NCBI RefSeq assembly: GCF_958450345.1
Contig: NC_088780.1
Coordinates: 31,395,667 to 31,459,666, forward strand
Length of the DNA stretch: 64,000 nucleotides
Reading direction: 5' to 3'
Source of the DNA: Calliphora vicina
Lineage: Eukaryota > Arthropoda > Insecta > Diptera > Calliphoridae
The translations under genes were made by a program, and so were the position numbers. Below the pieces are notes generated by a model. The model was not told where the DNA came from and made no database searches. It saw only the letters and a program-made list of their open reading frames with translations. Shown piece after piece: positions 10,459-21,974 of the stretch (position 1 is the stretch's first letter; every line of letters begins with the position of its first letter).

Positions 10459-11251
10459 TTTGTATTTATTTTTCAATTTATATTTTTTTTTTACCCAAAA
10501 CCGTTATTATTTTTTAAGGAAATTATAATTTCAAGGAAGGATTATAAATAAAAACAATACTGCTTATGGAGCAAATATAAAATAGTTGAAAATTTACTAA
10601 ATGGAAAGTGCAAACATAAAAAACCAAAAGAATAGTAGTGGTGGGAAATGTCAAACAGATAAGTGTTTGGATTATTTATTTATAAAGAGTTGATAGGTTG
10701 TGGTGGTAAGGTGTTCAGGTGATATTGGTATAGATGTATAAAATAATAAAAGAATAGGGACCGGATGGTTGGAGTATTGGCGTTTTTTGGTATATTTATA
10801 AATAAAAAAGCTGAAATATTTAGGTATTTAATAAAAAAGAAAAAAACAATAAATTACAATAAACGAATTAAAATATTTACAAATGAGGTATAAATAAATT
10901 AGGATGGTCAGATTAAAAAAAAATATAATGTTGGAGTAACCCCAGATAAATTGTTTACCTATTATACCTTTAACTTTATGAATATTATGCAAATAGTTAT
11001 TTACAACTTAAAATTGTGTTTACTTAATATTTTTGTTTTTTATAAAAAAAAATTGTAACAAAACTCAATGATGCTTACTTTTTCAGGAAAATAATAAACT
11101 GAAATAAATTTTCTTCTTCTTATTAATGATGCCATTCACTTTGAAGTGTTAGCATTTATAGCATGAAGCAGGGATGTAATTTATGAAATGTGTAGTGGAG
11201 CCAAATCAAAATGGTACTTTTTAGATATTAAAAGTACTAAAAATGCTTGAA
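10459..11251. other. Intergenic, no gene seen; duplicated 3' flank begins near 11135
   Basis: AT-rich sequence with no supported ORF. From about 11135 it matches 14825-14945 closely, for example ATTTATGAAATGTGTAGTGG against ATTTATTAAATGTGTAGTGG. This is the downstream flank duplicated together with the two THAP-ZAD genes. The duplication unit is therefore larger than the coding region. Confidence 0.55.
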
Positions 11252-11998
11252 CCATGGTGTAATGATATACAAGGTGACATTAATCAAACAGCTGATTATT
11301 TTTTTGCTCGAGTTTGTTTACAACTTCAATCTTGTCAAAATTTTTTTTTGCTGTAGTTTGTATACATTATGTCAGTTGTTTTTGACACTATAAAAGTTAT
11401 TTGTTTTTGTATTGTTGTATTTGTTGCCGTAACGCATACACCTTATAATCATTATGCATTAAACACATTCAAGACAGCAGGCTACCAACTTCAATCTGTC
11501 AAAAATAAAATGCACACGTTTATATGGAGACGATTATTTTAACGACAGCACAGCTACACGGCCACACGACTACTCATGCCGATGTAGCCGAATTAGGCTA
11601 ATTTCTATTTTTGTCAACTACAAAACAGAAATAGTGTTGCTAATATAATAAAAAATGTAAATCAAATTAGTGCTTAAAAATATATATTTTTTTACTTAAT
11701 TAAGAGAAGTTTCTGATAACCATATTGAAATAAATTAATAACAAGTACATAATTGATTATAACCATATATATATTTTTACTCAAAATAATTGTTTCAATC
11801 TTAATTACTTTGGAATTTTGTACGGTTATTTTTTATTAAAGTGGCACCACTGAATTATAAATCAGCTGTTTAATTGTAGCTGTCGTCTTTAAAATAATTC
11901 AGTAGCTGACACACGACTACAACTGTAACCAGCAGAATTTGTGTTCGTGTAGTCGTGTAGCCTGTTGTCTTGAATGTGTTTAATGCATTACGCCATGG
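11252..11998. mobile_element. 747-bp inverted-repeat element with 6-bp target duplication
   Basis: The ends are CCATGGTGTAATG (11252) and CATTACGCCATGG (to 11998), an inverted pair. They are flanked by CTTGAA at 11246-11251 and 11999-12004. The paralogous flank at about 14940-14965 lacks the element and reads straight across, with TTGAATAGTGCTTCAAAATA where this copy has TTGAACATTGCTTCAAAATA. This gives an empty site for comparison. Further inverted pairs lie inside: ACATTCAAGACAGCAGGCTA at 11465 against TAGCCTGTTGTCTTGAATGT at 11959, and AACAGCTGAT against ATCAGCTGTT. There is no coding capacity. I cannot place it in a superfamily from a 6-bp duplication. Confidence 0.7.
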
Positions 11999-12004
11999 CT
12001 TGAA

Positions 12005-12834
12005 CATTGCTTCAAAATACCTGGTGAACCAAAAATTATATTTTAAATTTATAATGCGGTTCTTCAGAATATTTTTATGTACAGAAAGTGTTTTTAGTTC
12101 ATGAAAATATGAACTGTTATTGAGATCTTGACTTGAAATTCCCTTAAATTTGCAGAATATCTCTAAAAAAAATTAACAGGAATTCCCAGAAAAGTGTTCG
12201 ACTTAAATATATGACTCTAAATGTATGCTATTTGTTCAAAATTTAAATCGAAACATTATGAGAAGGACGAAGATCAGCTACTCAGATAAAATGTTTCGGC
12301 GTTGATTTTTTGATAATCCTTATTGTAGGTGTAAAATATTAAAAACAATTTGACCTGAACAGTTTTCATAAGAATATGTCTATCCTAATTGAAAATTCAA
12401 GCTTTTTTAAATGATATAAAACATTTGAGATCGCATAATTAATTTAGGAAGAGATATTTACGATTTTAGGGAACAAATCTAGTTTATCGGCGCCAAGGAA
12501 AACAATCTTGAAATATCGGGTAAAAAGAGATTTTGGAAAAATTTTATATTTTTTATTGACCCATAACTCGGAATAAGAAAGTAAATGTGACCGTAAAAAA
12601 CAAGAAATTACAACATGTCCAATTTTCAAACTCCCGAGGCCTTATTTGTTCGCTTAAATAAAGAACAAAGAAATTATTCTTCTAGAATTTGTTTAAATTT
12701 TTTACAAATGTACTTCTTTGTTTATTTTAAATATACCTATCTTATTAATTTGAAAATTATTAAAATATACTACTTTATATTACCATTCTTTAAACAGTGA
12801 TAAATAATTTAATGAAGTTCTCAATGAGAATGCT
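12005..12834. other. 3' flank of THAP-ZAD gene 1, duplicated
   Basis: This shares many phrases with 14950-15510, such as TATGAACTGTTATTGAGATC and CCCATAACTCGGAATAAGAA, in diverged form. It is the older duplicated flank plus the probable 3' UTR of the gene ending at 12835. No separate gene is supported. Confidence 0.5.
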
Positions 12835-14628
12835 TCACCACAAGGGTTTGTAAGCAAACGACGTTTGTCCCGTATGTATGTTCATATGGGTTCGTAATAC
12901 ATTTGGATACTTAAAAGTCTTTTCACATTCATTGCATTTGTAAGGTCTTAATTCGGAATGTACTCTCATGTGAATTTTTAACTTATCCACTCGTTTAAAT
13001 CCTTTACCACACTCCGAACATTTATGGGGTTTCTCATCACTGTGTATAACACGATGTAATTGCAAGTCCTTTAGGCGTTTAAAAGTCTTACTGCATATTT
13101 CACAGGAAAATGGTCTTTCCCCGGTATGCGTCAGCATATGACTTTCCAAACCGCAATTGGTACTGCATGATTGTCCGCAATAAGTACAAAGAAAACGTTT
13201 TTTATCCTTAATTTTTTTTGTTGGCTTTTCTTCTTGAGAGGGATTGTTTAGATGTTTTCTACTAACATGCCTGCGCAGACTATCTATGCGGCTATATGAA
13301 CGAGAACATAAATTGCAGGGGTATTTTTTAGCCGAGACAAGTACAGGTTTAAAATATTCCGTAACTTTATCGGGGCCATGCACTAAACCCATGTGCACTT
13401 TTAAATCCGACGAACGGCTGGCTTTGTAGCTACACAATGGGCAAGGTAGTTTATCTTCTTCTGGCATGTGAGTATAGCGCTTGTGTATTTTAAGAAATTT
13501 CTCATTTAGATATACCTTGTGGCATATGTCACAACATCTAGGTAAAGTTTCATCATTTATATCCTCATCAACATCTTTTACTGATTCTGGTTCGTCACTA
13601 TCTTCGTCATTTTCAGATGAGTGCTCGGTCGTATTGGAAACAGAAATCTGTAAAAAATCTCTAGGGTAATAGATAATATTTAGATTTTAATTACTTCATA
13701 TTTTGTTGTAAGTAACGGTATACTTTTCTTCTTGTGACTCCTCATTGTTTGAAATCATTGGCAAAAATACTTCACTTTCCACTATTTCTTCTTTTATCTC
13801 CACGTTACATTCTATATCCAAAGGTTCAACCTTTAGTTCATCCTGTAATTGTTCGGCGATTGGTGCCGATATTTCTATTAATGACTCTTGTAAAAGTTCA
13901 ATATTTTTAATATCTTCTTGCGTATTCTGTTGGTCGATTAGTTCGAGATATTGTTTTGAAACATTACATGCCTGCTGTATAAATTTGTAAGCATTTCTTA
14001 GTTGAGCTCCACATTTCTTACAGATTTGTTGAGGCATATTGAATTCCTGATATGTAGATAGCTAAGAATATCAGAAAAAGGAACACTATTGTTAATCTGA
14101 ATAAGTGGTTTTAATATCAACTTACACTAAGTTTTGTTAATTCATATAAGAGATCCTTGTACGTTTTTTCAGCTGTCTTAATAAAATCATCAAGTTTAAT
14201 GAAATTTGCAGTTGGATTTGAGCAACAACGACATTTCTGGATAGATGTACCACTGGTATTAATTGGAGTTTCCCACACTAAATCTGGGGGACAGATTTTT
14301 TCTGAGCTTATGTCCTCACTAAAATAAATACATACTTTTATAATTGTCATTTTTAACTAGAGTAATGAACTTACTCTGGCAATGCAACTGGACTATTGGC
14401 TTTAACTGGCAGAACAAAAGGTACAGCGTTCGGCATTAATGAAACTTTGTTTGCCCGATTTATAATATCAGATGATGAAAAGTGGTCCACACATATCCGT
14501 GAATTTGGTGTGAAGTTTATGCGACAAACCTCACTCCACTTTTTTCTTATCCGCTCGTCTTTTGGAATGTTGAAAAACATTCCATTTTTACTCTCTACGT
14601 TTTTATTGCAAAGGCAACAGCTACGCAT
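12835..14628 (-). CDS. THAP-ZAD-C2H2 fusion protein, copy 1 (last finger broken)
   Basis: Four exons: 14628-14375, 14318-14126, 14061-13724 and 13660-12835, giving about 536 residues. Exon 1 is a THAP domain (residues 1-80): MRSCCLCNKN, FNIPKDERIRKKW, ICVDHF and the AVPFVLP box, giving C-x2-C...C-x2-H. THAP is the DNA-binding fold of P-element transposase. Exons 2 and 3 form a ZAD, a dimerisation domain, with CRCC and ICKKC pairs split by a phase-0 intron. An acidic linker follows. Exon 4 has seven intact C2H2 fingers with HTGERPF-type linkers. The eighth is destroyed: its first Cys is Tyr, and a one-base insertion relative to copy 2 ends the protein at KPLW. The predicted role is a nuclear sequence-specific DNA-binding protein. 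The THAP exon's frame runs without a stop to its GTAAGT donor (phase 2), and the downstream acceptor matches. This supports one transcript, although a separate short THAP gene cannot be excluded. Confidence 0.75.
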
Positions 14629-15510
14629 TTTTTCTATTCCTGCTACGTATAATTTACAACATGTAATTCCTTGCAGTAATTGCTTCAATCATCAGTAGTA
14701 CTTAATTTTGTCATAAAAGTTATTATTTTAGATAAATAATTCTCAAAATTTTACTATACTTTATTTTATAGATATATGTATAAACAGATTCGCCAAAACT
14801 GACGTTTACTGAGATATAAGTGCCAATCACTTTAAAGTGATATCGTTTATAACATGAAGCGGGGATAGAATTTATTAAATGTGTAGTGGAACCAAATCAA
14901 AATTGTACTTTTTTGATATTAAAAGTACTAAATTATCTAAAATTATTGAATAGTGCTTCAAAATACCTTTCATATGATATATAAAACAGTTAATTAACAT
15001 TGTGATATATCCCAGTGTTCAATGACAATACGACCGGCCGAAGGTCAATAGAAAATATGAATATTAACAGAAAAGAATTATGAACTGTTATTGGGATCTT
15101 GACTTGTATCGAAAAATACATTATAAATAAAATTTGAAATGGAACTCCCTAAATTTACAGGATATGCCTAAAAAATATTAACAGGAGTTCCCAGAAATAT
15201 GTTATTATGTCGAACATCGGATTCGCTAAAATATTTTTATTGACCCATAACAGAAGAAAGTAAATGTTACCGTATGATACGTTTAATAAAAAATATTAGG
15301 ATAAAATTAAAATATTTGTCTTTTTATCTCAATAATTTTTGGGGGTTTCATTTAACGTAGCATACGGGTCAATAGATATGGGCCTCGGGAGTTTGAAAAT
15401 AAATAAAGAACAAAGAAATTAATGTTCTATAATTTGTTTACATTTTTTACAAATGTACTTCTTTGTTTATTTAAAAAATGTCTTCTTAATTTAAAAATGA
15501 TTACTACATA
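14629..15510. other. Spacer between the two THAP-ZAD copies
   Basis: It holds the promoter of copy 1 (14629-14820) and the 3' flank of copy 2. The stretch 14825-15270 is the paralogue of 11135-12590 but lacks the 747-bp insertion. No independent gene is seen. Confidence 0.55.
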
Positions 15511-17396
15511 TTACTTTACATGACCATTCTTTAAACAGTGATTATTTAATGAAGTTCTCAATGAGAATGCTTCACCACAAGTTTTGCAAGCAAACGGCGT
15601 TTGTCCCGTATGTATGTGCATATGGGTACGTAATACACTAGGATACTTAAAAGTCTTTTCACATTCATTGCATTTGTAAGGTCTTAATTCGGAATGTACT
15701 CTCATGTGAATTTTTAACTTATCCACTCGTTTAAAGGCTTTACCACACTCCGAACATTGATGGGGTTTCTCATCACTGTGTATAACACGGTGTAATTGCA
15801 AGTCCTTTAGGCGTTTAAAAGTCTTACTGCATATTTCGCAGGAGAATGGTCTTTCTCCGGTATGCGTAAGTACATGACTTTCCAAACCGCATTTGGAACT
15901 GTATGATTGTCCGCAATAGGTACAAAGAAAACGTTCTTTATCCTTAGGTTTTTGGGGTTTTGTTTTTTTTGTAGGCGTCTCTTCTTTAGAGGGTTTATTT
16001 AGATGTTTTCTTCTAACATGCTTGCGCAGACTATCTTTTCGTCCATATGAACGAGGACATAAATTGCAGGGATATTTTTTACCCGAGTCCAGCACAGGTT
16101 TAAAATATTCCTTAACTTTGTCGTGGCCATGCACTAAACCCATGTGCACTTTTAAAGCCGAAGAACGGCTGGCTTTGTAGCTACATAAGGGACAAGGTAG
16201 TTTATCTTCTTCTGGCATGTGAGTATAGCGCTTGTGTATTTTAAGAAATTTCTCATTTCGATATACCTTGTGGCATATGTCACAACATCTGGCCAAAGTT
16301 TCATCATTTAGATCCTCATCAACATCTTTTACTGACTCTGGTTCGTCACTATCTTCGTCATCTTCAGATGAGTGCTCGTCAGTATTGGAATTTTGTAAAA
16401 AATCTCTAAGGTAATAACAAATATTTAGATTTTTATTACTTCATATTTGTTGTAAGTAACGGTATACCTTTCTTCTTGTGACTCCTCATTGTTTGAAATC
16501 ATTGGCAAAAATACTTCACTTTCCTCATTTTCTTCTTTTATGTCCATGTTACATTCTACACTCAAAGGCTCAACTTTCAGTTCATCATGTAATTGTTCGG
16601 CGATGGGTGCCGATATTTCTATTAATGATTCTTGTAACTGTTCAATATTTTTAATATCTTCTGGCGTATTCAGTTGGACTAGTTGAAGATATTGTTTTGA
16701 AACTTTACATGCCTGCTGTATAAATTTGTAAGCATTTCTTAGTTGAGCTCCACATTTCTCACAGATTTGTTGAGGCATATTAATTTCCTGATATGCAGAT
16801 ATCTAAGAATATAAGAAAAAAGAACATTATTGTTAAACTGAATATGTGGTGTTAATATGAACTTACACTAAGTTTTGTTAATTCATATAAGAGATCCTTG
16901 TACGTTTTTTCCGATTCATCAGGTGTCTTAAAAAACACATCAAGTTTTATGAAATTTGCGGTTGGATTTGAGCAACAACGACATTTCTGGTTAGATGTGC
17001 CAGTTGTATTAATTTGTACATACTCTATTGAAGTATCCAACATTAAATCTGTGGGACAATTTTTCTCTGAACTTATTTCCTCACTAAAATAAATAGGTAC
17101 CTACTTTATAATTGTCATTTTTCATTAGTGTAATGAACTTACTCTGGCAATGGAACTGGACTATTGTCATTAACTGGCAGAACAAAAGGTACAGCGTTCG
17201 GCAATAATGAAACTTTGTTTGTCCGTTTTATAATATCAGATGATGAAAAGTGGTCCATACATATACGTGAATTCGGTGTGAAGTTTATGCGACAATTCTC
17301 ACTCCACTTTTTTCTTATCCGCTCGTCTTTTGGAATGTTGAAAAACGTTCCTTTTTCACGTTCTACGTTTTTGTTGCAAAGGCAACAGCTACGCAT
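15511..17396 (-). CDS. THAP-ZAD-C2H2 fusion protein, copy 2 (intact)
   Basis: Four exons: 17396-17143, 17083-16867, 16802-16468 and 16405-15511, giving about 566 residues. The THAP domain (1-80) has CCLCNKN, FNIPKDERIRKKW, ICMDHF and AVPFVLP. The ZAD carries CRCC and ICEKC. An acidic linker (DIKEENEESE) precedes eight complete C2H2 fingers, with the last ending HCLKNGH. The start at MRSCC is fixed because a stop lies in frame a few codons upstream. Every intron has the same position and phase as in copy 1 (0.25 kb THAP exon of identical length, phase 2; ZAD split, phase 0; linker end, phase 2). Copy 1 begins 2.77 kb away, so this is a tandem duplication. Function is inferred: DNA recognition by both THAP and fingers, with dimerisation through the ZAD. 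Confidence 0.8.
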
Positions 17397-18746
17397 TTTT
17401 TCTTTTCCTGCTATGTACTATTTACAACATGTAATTCCTTGCACTAATTGCTTTAATCATTATTAGTACATAATTTTTCATAAAATTTATTATTTTTGAT
17501 AAATAATTCTCAATTTAAATTAACATAAATAACAGAGTTTGACAGCCTGAATAAACAAAAATAAACAGCTGGGATACGAAAGTATAAAGACGCCTTGATT
17601 TAGCAGTTCTAGAAGATAATTAGGTGGATATTTTATTTAACAAAAGTATCTATTGAATTACCTACATATTAATAAATTAAAAATATGTTTCTCGGATTTA
17701 TTCCTTTTTCCATTTGTTGTTATGTTTTGTTTACCTTTGTAAAATATGTAAACAATAAATATTATAGTTGCCAGACGTTTTTTAATCAAGACCCGTCAAA
17801 TAGGGTCGCCCTGAGTAGCTTAATGGAATATATTTTGCTTTGTTCTAATACAGATATGCAATAAATGACAGTTCTCAAAAAGTAATATCGAACAGTTATT
17901 TTGACGTTCTACAACCACTTTTCAATGGCTGTGGCATTATATCTCTGGTTGTTTTTTACAGAGCTAGAGAAAAAAAAATACAATTTTCAATAGACGAGTG
18001 TGATATTTATTTGTCCCTCTTTCCAAACCACAACCAATTTGAAATTTTTTTTTTTCTATTTCCACATTTCTGGAACCAGCTGATTGGTATCTGTGTAATC
18101 TCCCTGAAGGAAACCTGGGGACAAGTGTCTCCAAGTCTACAATTTTGTCGACTATTTGGCGACATTGACAACGAAGCATCTACATTTTTAAATTTGTCTT
18201 TGATAAGTATTAAAAGTGTAGACTAGAATTACTAAAATGTACTAGTGAGCCTCTGGCTCCAATTTCTACATATGGTCCCAAAAGAAGTACCAAGTCAATA
18301 GCACTATCTTCATTAGTAAAATGTCTAGTACTGGTGACTGCTTCAAAAGTAAGTCAGAACAGTTTCACTATTGACATTTCCTGCAGGGCTGTGCCATAGG
18401 GCAACATAGAGCTGAGGCGTAAAAACCTAACTCTCGCAGCAACAAAGTACATGTTGCTCAATGTATTTTGTTATTGTATCAGACATATATATATGATTTG
18501 TGTTATTTTAACTTTGTCTGTGATATTAACTTTGTTCTGGATATTTGTGCTGGTATAATCAAGGTATATTCAGCCCAAATATGAAAAAAAAATTCACCGG
18601 TTTTTTCACTTTTATGTTTTTTAAACATTGAATTGGAATAGTAAAAATGGGAAAAAATTCCCGAGGAACTTTTATTCATAATTGGGATGATTATGAATTC
18701 CAAAGAGAATTTTTTTAAATTTATATTAGTTTCAACACTTTATTAA
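17397..18746. other. Intergenic, no gene seen; palindromic MITE at 18568-18692
   Basis: The first 130 bases are the probable promoter of THAP-ZAD copy 2. Around 18230-18480 the composition is richer in G and C and looks like decayed transposon coding sequence, but I cannot identify it. At 18568-18692 lies a copy of the palindromic MITE (CAGCCCAAATATGAAAAA to TTTTATTCATAATTGGGA). Confidence 0.45.
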
Positions 18747-19236
18747 ACAAGTAAAGTGTTATATTCGACTGTGATGATTCGCATGTACCCTACACTTTAA
18801 AATAAATATTAAAAAGAATATTAGTGAAAAAAAAGTTGGAGAAAAAATTCGAGAAACATAAGTGAAAAATCGAGATATACATCAGCCATTTATGGACCAA
18901 TTTTGACCCATTGTAAGTCCGAATTTCTATGGAATTATATACGTTGGTACGGTATTTGAAACTTTTTTCATTTGATATCACCATACTGTATATGTAATCT
19001 TACTAATCGAGATAAATTTTTAAACAAATCGGTGTATTTGTGATTTTGAACAACCGAACCAGGACTTTACCCAATATATTGATGTATTAATAATGATTGT
19101 AAGTTATTTGGGGGCTTCCGGAAGTTAATTTCAAAAGACAGACGCACACTGCTATATCTATAGAGAATATATGTATACTTAATGGGGGCGGAAATTACAA
19201 ACGGAATGACAAACTGATATATACCCTTACCATCAA
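18747..19236 (+). repeat. Dispersed repeat copy
   Basis: It begins AACAAGTAAAGTGTTATATTC and ends at ACAAACTGATATATACCCTT. Recognisable inner phrases are TTTTGACCCATTGTAAGTCC and GTAAGTTATTTGGGGGCTTC. This is the same family as 58077-58595 in the same orientation. The right end runs into a flank shared with the downstream regions of the tandem genes at 23224 and 26703. Confidence 0.6.
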
Positions 19237-19506
19237 AAAAGTTGTGCACTTGCAAACACCTGTATAAAAATGCGCTTTGGTTCAGACAATTTGTTAATAC
19301 TTTTTCATTTTATTCGGAATTCATTCTCAGAATAGTGAATTCCTTTTAAATACGCAATTACTCCGCTCTAGTATAGTCAGATTTACATATTTTAGTGCGA
19401 AATTGTTAGAATTTGTCGACAAAATCACAAATTATTTCTGGCAGTACTGGAACAGAGCTTAGAATTTTGTTCTAAAAATCGCATTTTATTTATTTTGTTA
19501 CATATT
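19237..19506. other. 3' flank shared by the three tandem ZAD genes
   Basis: Phrases such as GTGCGAAATTGTTAGAATTT and ATTTCTGGCAGTACTGGAAC recur at about 22915-23223 and 26420-26702. These are the 3' flanks of the two neighbouring paralogues, so the flank was copied along with the genes. Confidence 0.6.
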
Positions 19507-20995
19507 TTACTTCTCATGAGCATTTTTTAAACAGTGATAATTTAATGAAGTCCTTAATGCAAACGCGTCCCCACAGGTTTTACAAGCAAACGGCAATTCT
19601 CCTGTATGCATATACATGTGTGATTTTAAAACGCTGGCGTACTTAAAAGACTTTTCACATTGACTACATTTAAAAGGTCTCAATTCCGAATGGACTCGCA
19701 TATGAAATTTTAATTTACCCATTATTTTAAAACCTTTGCCGCATACATGGCATTTATGAGGTTTCTCATCACTGTGTATTACCCGATGCATTGTTAGTCC
19801 AATTGAACGTCTGAAGGTTTTATTACAAATATCACAGGCAAATGGTCTTTCGCCCGTATGTGTACGTATATGAGATTTTAGGCTATTTTTAAAACTGTAC
19901 GACTTTCCACAGTAGGTACAAAGAAAACGTTCTTTTTCTTTTGGTTTTTCTGCTTTTGAAATGATGTTTTCCGTTTTAATTTCATCTTCTGGCGTTTTTT
20001 CTACATGTTTTCTACGAATATGATTGCGGAGACTGTATTTGCGTACATAGGAATTTGAACATAAATTACAAGAATACTTTCTAGCTTTTTCTTTCACAAC
20101 AGGCTTAAAATATTCACATACTTTATCCATGCCATGCTCTAAGCCCATGTGAGCCTTTAATGCTGATGATCTACTGGCTTTGTAAATACATAGGGGACAG
20201 GAAATTTTATCTTCCTCCGGCATGTGAATGTAACGTTTGTGTATTTTAAGAGTATGTTCGTTTTTGTATATCTTAAAGCAAATGTCACAGCGTCTAAGTG
20301 TAGGTTCTGCAGAAAGATCGTAATCATTTAGTGATTCTGGCTCATCGCTGTCTTCTTCAGAGGAGTTTTCTTTGCAGTTGTCAAATTCTCTATTATTAAA
20401 GAAGTATGAGATAAATCAATATAAAAATTATTTTTAGTTACATACAAAGTGTAAATACCTATCCCCATTGTCTGGTTCACTATCGTCTGTCTCTGCATTA
20501 GTTAATTCGATGAATTCAATGTTTATAGGTTCTATTTTGATTTCTTTGTAATCATCCTCTACTGTAGGTTTTTCTGTTATTTCCATAAGTGTTTCTTGTA
20601 AACTTTTAAAATCATCTTGAGTATTCTGCTCTTCTCCCAGTCTTAGATATAGCTCAGTAACTTTACAGGCCTGTTGTATAAATTTATAGGAATTGACAAT
20701 TTGTGTACCACATTCCATGCATATTTGTTGAGGCAAAATATGCTCTTTACACGGCGGTATCTTTAAAGATTTAAGATATAGATATTAGAATAGATTTGGT
20801 TGCAATTTGCTTTAACATACATACTCGCAGTACATCGAAATTAGTGATTTCATTAACAATTTCCCTGTAGGTTTTTTCCATATCCCCACAATTGTTCACA
20901 AACGTCTCCAGTTTAATAGAATTTACAGCAGGTTGTGTGCAACACCGGCATTTGTGACGAGCCTCAATTGTTGAGGAAAGTTTTAAAGAACTCAT
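19507..20995 (-). CDS. ZAD-C2H2 zinc-finger protein, tandem copy 1 (8 fingers)
   Basis: Three exons: 20995-20825, 20760-20459 and 20389-19507, giving about 451 residues. The ZAD first half (KCRCCTQPAVNSIKLE) is in exon 1 and the second half (LPQQICMECG) in exon 2. The intron is taken at GTATGT after LR; a donor at GTACTG nine bases earlier would also keep frame. The exon 2 linker is acidic and ends in NAETDDSEPDNGD. Exon 3 starts with an acidic patch and then has eight C2H2 fingers: CDICFKIYKN, CPLCIYKASRSS and CNLCSNSY, five more closely spaced fingers with HTGERPF, HSDEKPH, HSELRPF and HTGELPF linkers, and a last one ending HCLKNAH. This is the only one of the three tandem copies that keeps fingers 1 and 2. 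Predicted nuclear DNA-binding factor; target unknown. Confidence 0.85.
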
Positions 20996-21604
20996 TTTGT
21001 ATTGTAAAACAATCTAACTTTGCCAATAGATTTGTGTATACTTTTATGTATATTTACATTTGTTTACTTTTTTATAACATATGTTTAGTGTGCAAATGTG
21101 CTAAGTCTCTTTTTATAAATTTTAACGAAGAGACAAAAAATGTTCTAAAATCGTTTGTTTTCAACTAATCATCAATCGTTTTGTACTAATTTACCAAATT
21201 TTCCTATGACAAAATTTGAATTATTTGTGTTTAAATAAGGTTAAACCAAAAATTAATAATTAATAAAAATTTAATTGTTAAAAGCATTCCAATACTAAAT
21301 TCGATTTGATAAGTTCTCAATTTTTAACTGGAGTTTAAATAGTTTATGCAAAAGGTGTAATTTTACTTACTCTAATCTAAATTTTAATAAAAAGTGGACT
21401 TAGCTGATTTAACCAATAAGCAAACGATAAATAAATTGTGAAACATTTTTATCAAAGTTGCCATATTGTTTTCATATTATGATATTTTTTAGTGAATGGA
21501 CGGTATTTGTATATATCTGTGGTTTATAATACAATGGAAACTTTTCCCAATATTTATCTAATAGGTCAAAATTAAAAAAAATCGTATTTTTTAGTATTTC
21601 ATTA
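20996..21604. other. Upstream region of tandem copy 1
   Basis: The first roughly 120 bases upstream of the ATG are almost identical to the same region of tandem copy 3 (27938-28075), while copy 2 (24486 on) differs by several substitutions and an insertion. The stretch is presumably the promoter. The rest is AT-rich and shares phrases (CGGTATTTGTATATATCTGT near 21500) with the Tc1-type insertion site at 28484. Confidence 0.55.
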
Positions 21605-21974
21605 CTACATAAGGGTGATTTCAACTTTTAAAATCGATGTCTTCCAATCGGGATGAAATTTGCACCAAAGTTAGACCTTTACAGCCCAATTATGAATAAA
21701 AATTCCCCGGGAGTTTTTCCCTTTTCCCTTTTCTCATTTCGAAATTTTTTTTTTTGGAAATCAAAAACTTTTTTGACTTTTTTTTAAAATGGGCCCATTT
21801 TATTTATTTTTTTTCAAAAGAAAGCTTAGATAGTTTCCTTAAAGACCTATTTGGTCGCTTAGTGCGATGCGAGTTCGATATACCTATATCAAAATAAAGG
21901 TTTTGTAACTCAAAACATACAATTTTTGATTTTATTTGCAAAATCAAAAACTTTGATTTTTTTTCCAAAATTCC
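21605..21974. repeat. Second dispersed repeat family, with partial palindromic MITE
   Basis: The phrases AAATCGATGTCTTCCAATCG and GACCTATTTGGTCGCTTAGT recur, slightly changed, at about 60866-61320. At 21682-21740 a half copy of the palindromic MITE (CAGCCCAATTATGAATAAAA) interrupts the repeat. At both sites this repeat lies close to a copy of the 58077-type repeat, so the two may be parts of one longer element. Confidence 0.5.

Noticed and set aside
11452..11990. A second, smaller element with TTA flanks (PIF/Harbinger-like) inside the 747-bp element
   Set aside because: The TGCATTAAACACATTC/GAATGTGTTTAATGCA pair is inverted and flanked by TTA. The comparison with the empty paralogous site supports only the larger 11252-11998 unit, and a 3-bp flank can occur by chance.
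14117..14350. An alternative start (MTIIKVCIYFSEDISSE) making the ZAD gene independent of the THAP exon
   Set aside because: Copy 2 has a stop in the equivalent upstream sequence and cannot use this start, while the splice-compatible reading works in both copies. It remains the main alternative to the fusion model.
14396..14698. Open frames antisense to the THAP exons (also 17164-17466), 100 residues in both copies
   Set aside because: They are mirror frames of a conserved coding exon. Their conservation follows from the sense strand, and the encoded sequence shows no domain.
20434..20736. Independent small gene starting at MPQQICMECG (also at 23924-24226 and 27376-27678)
   Set aside because: The first codon is TTG, not ATG, in these three copies. 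The segment is the second half of the ZAD and is joined to exon 1 by a phase-0 intron.
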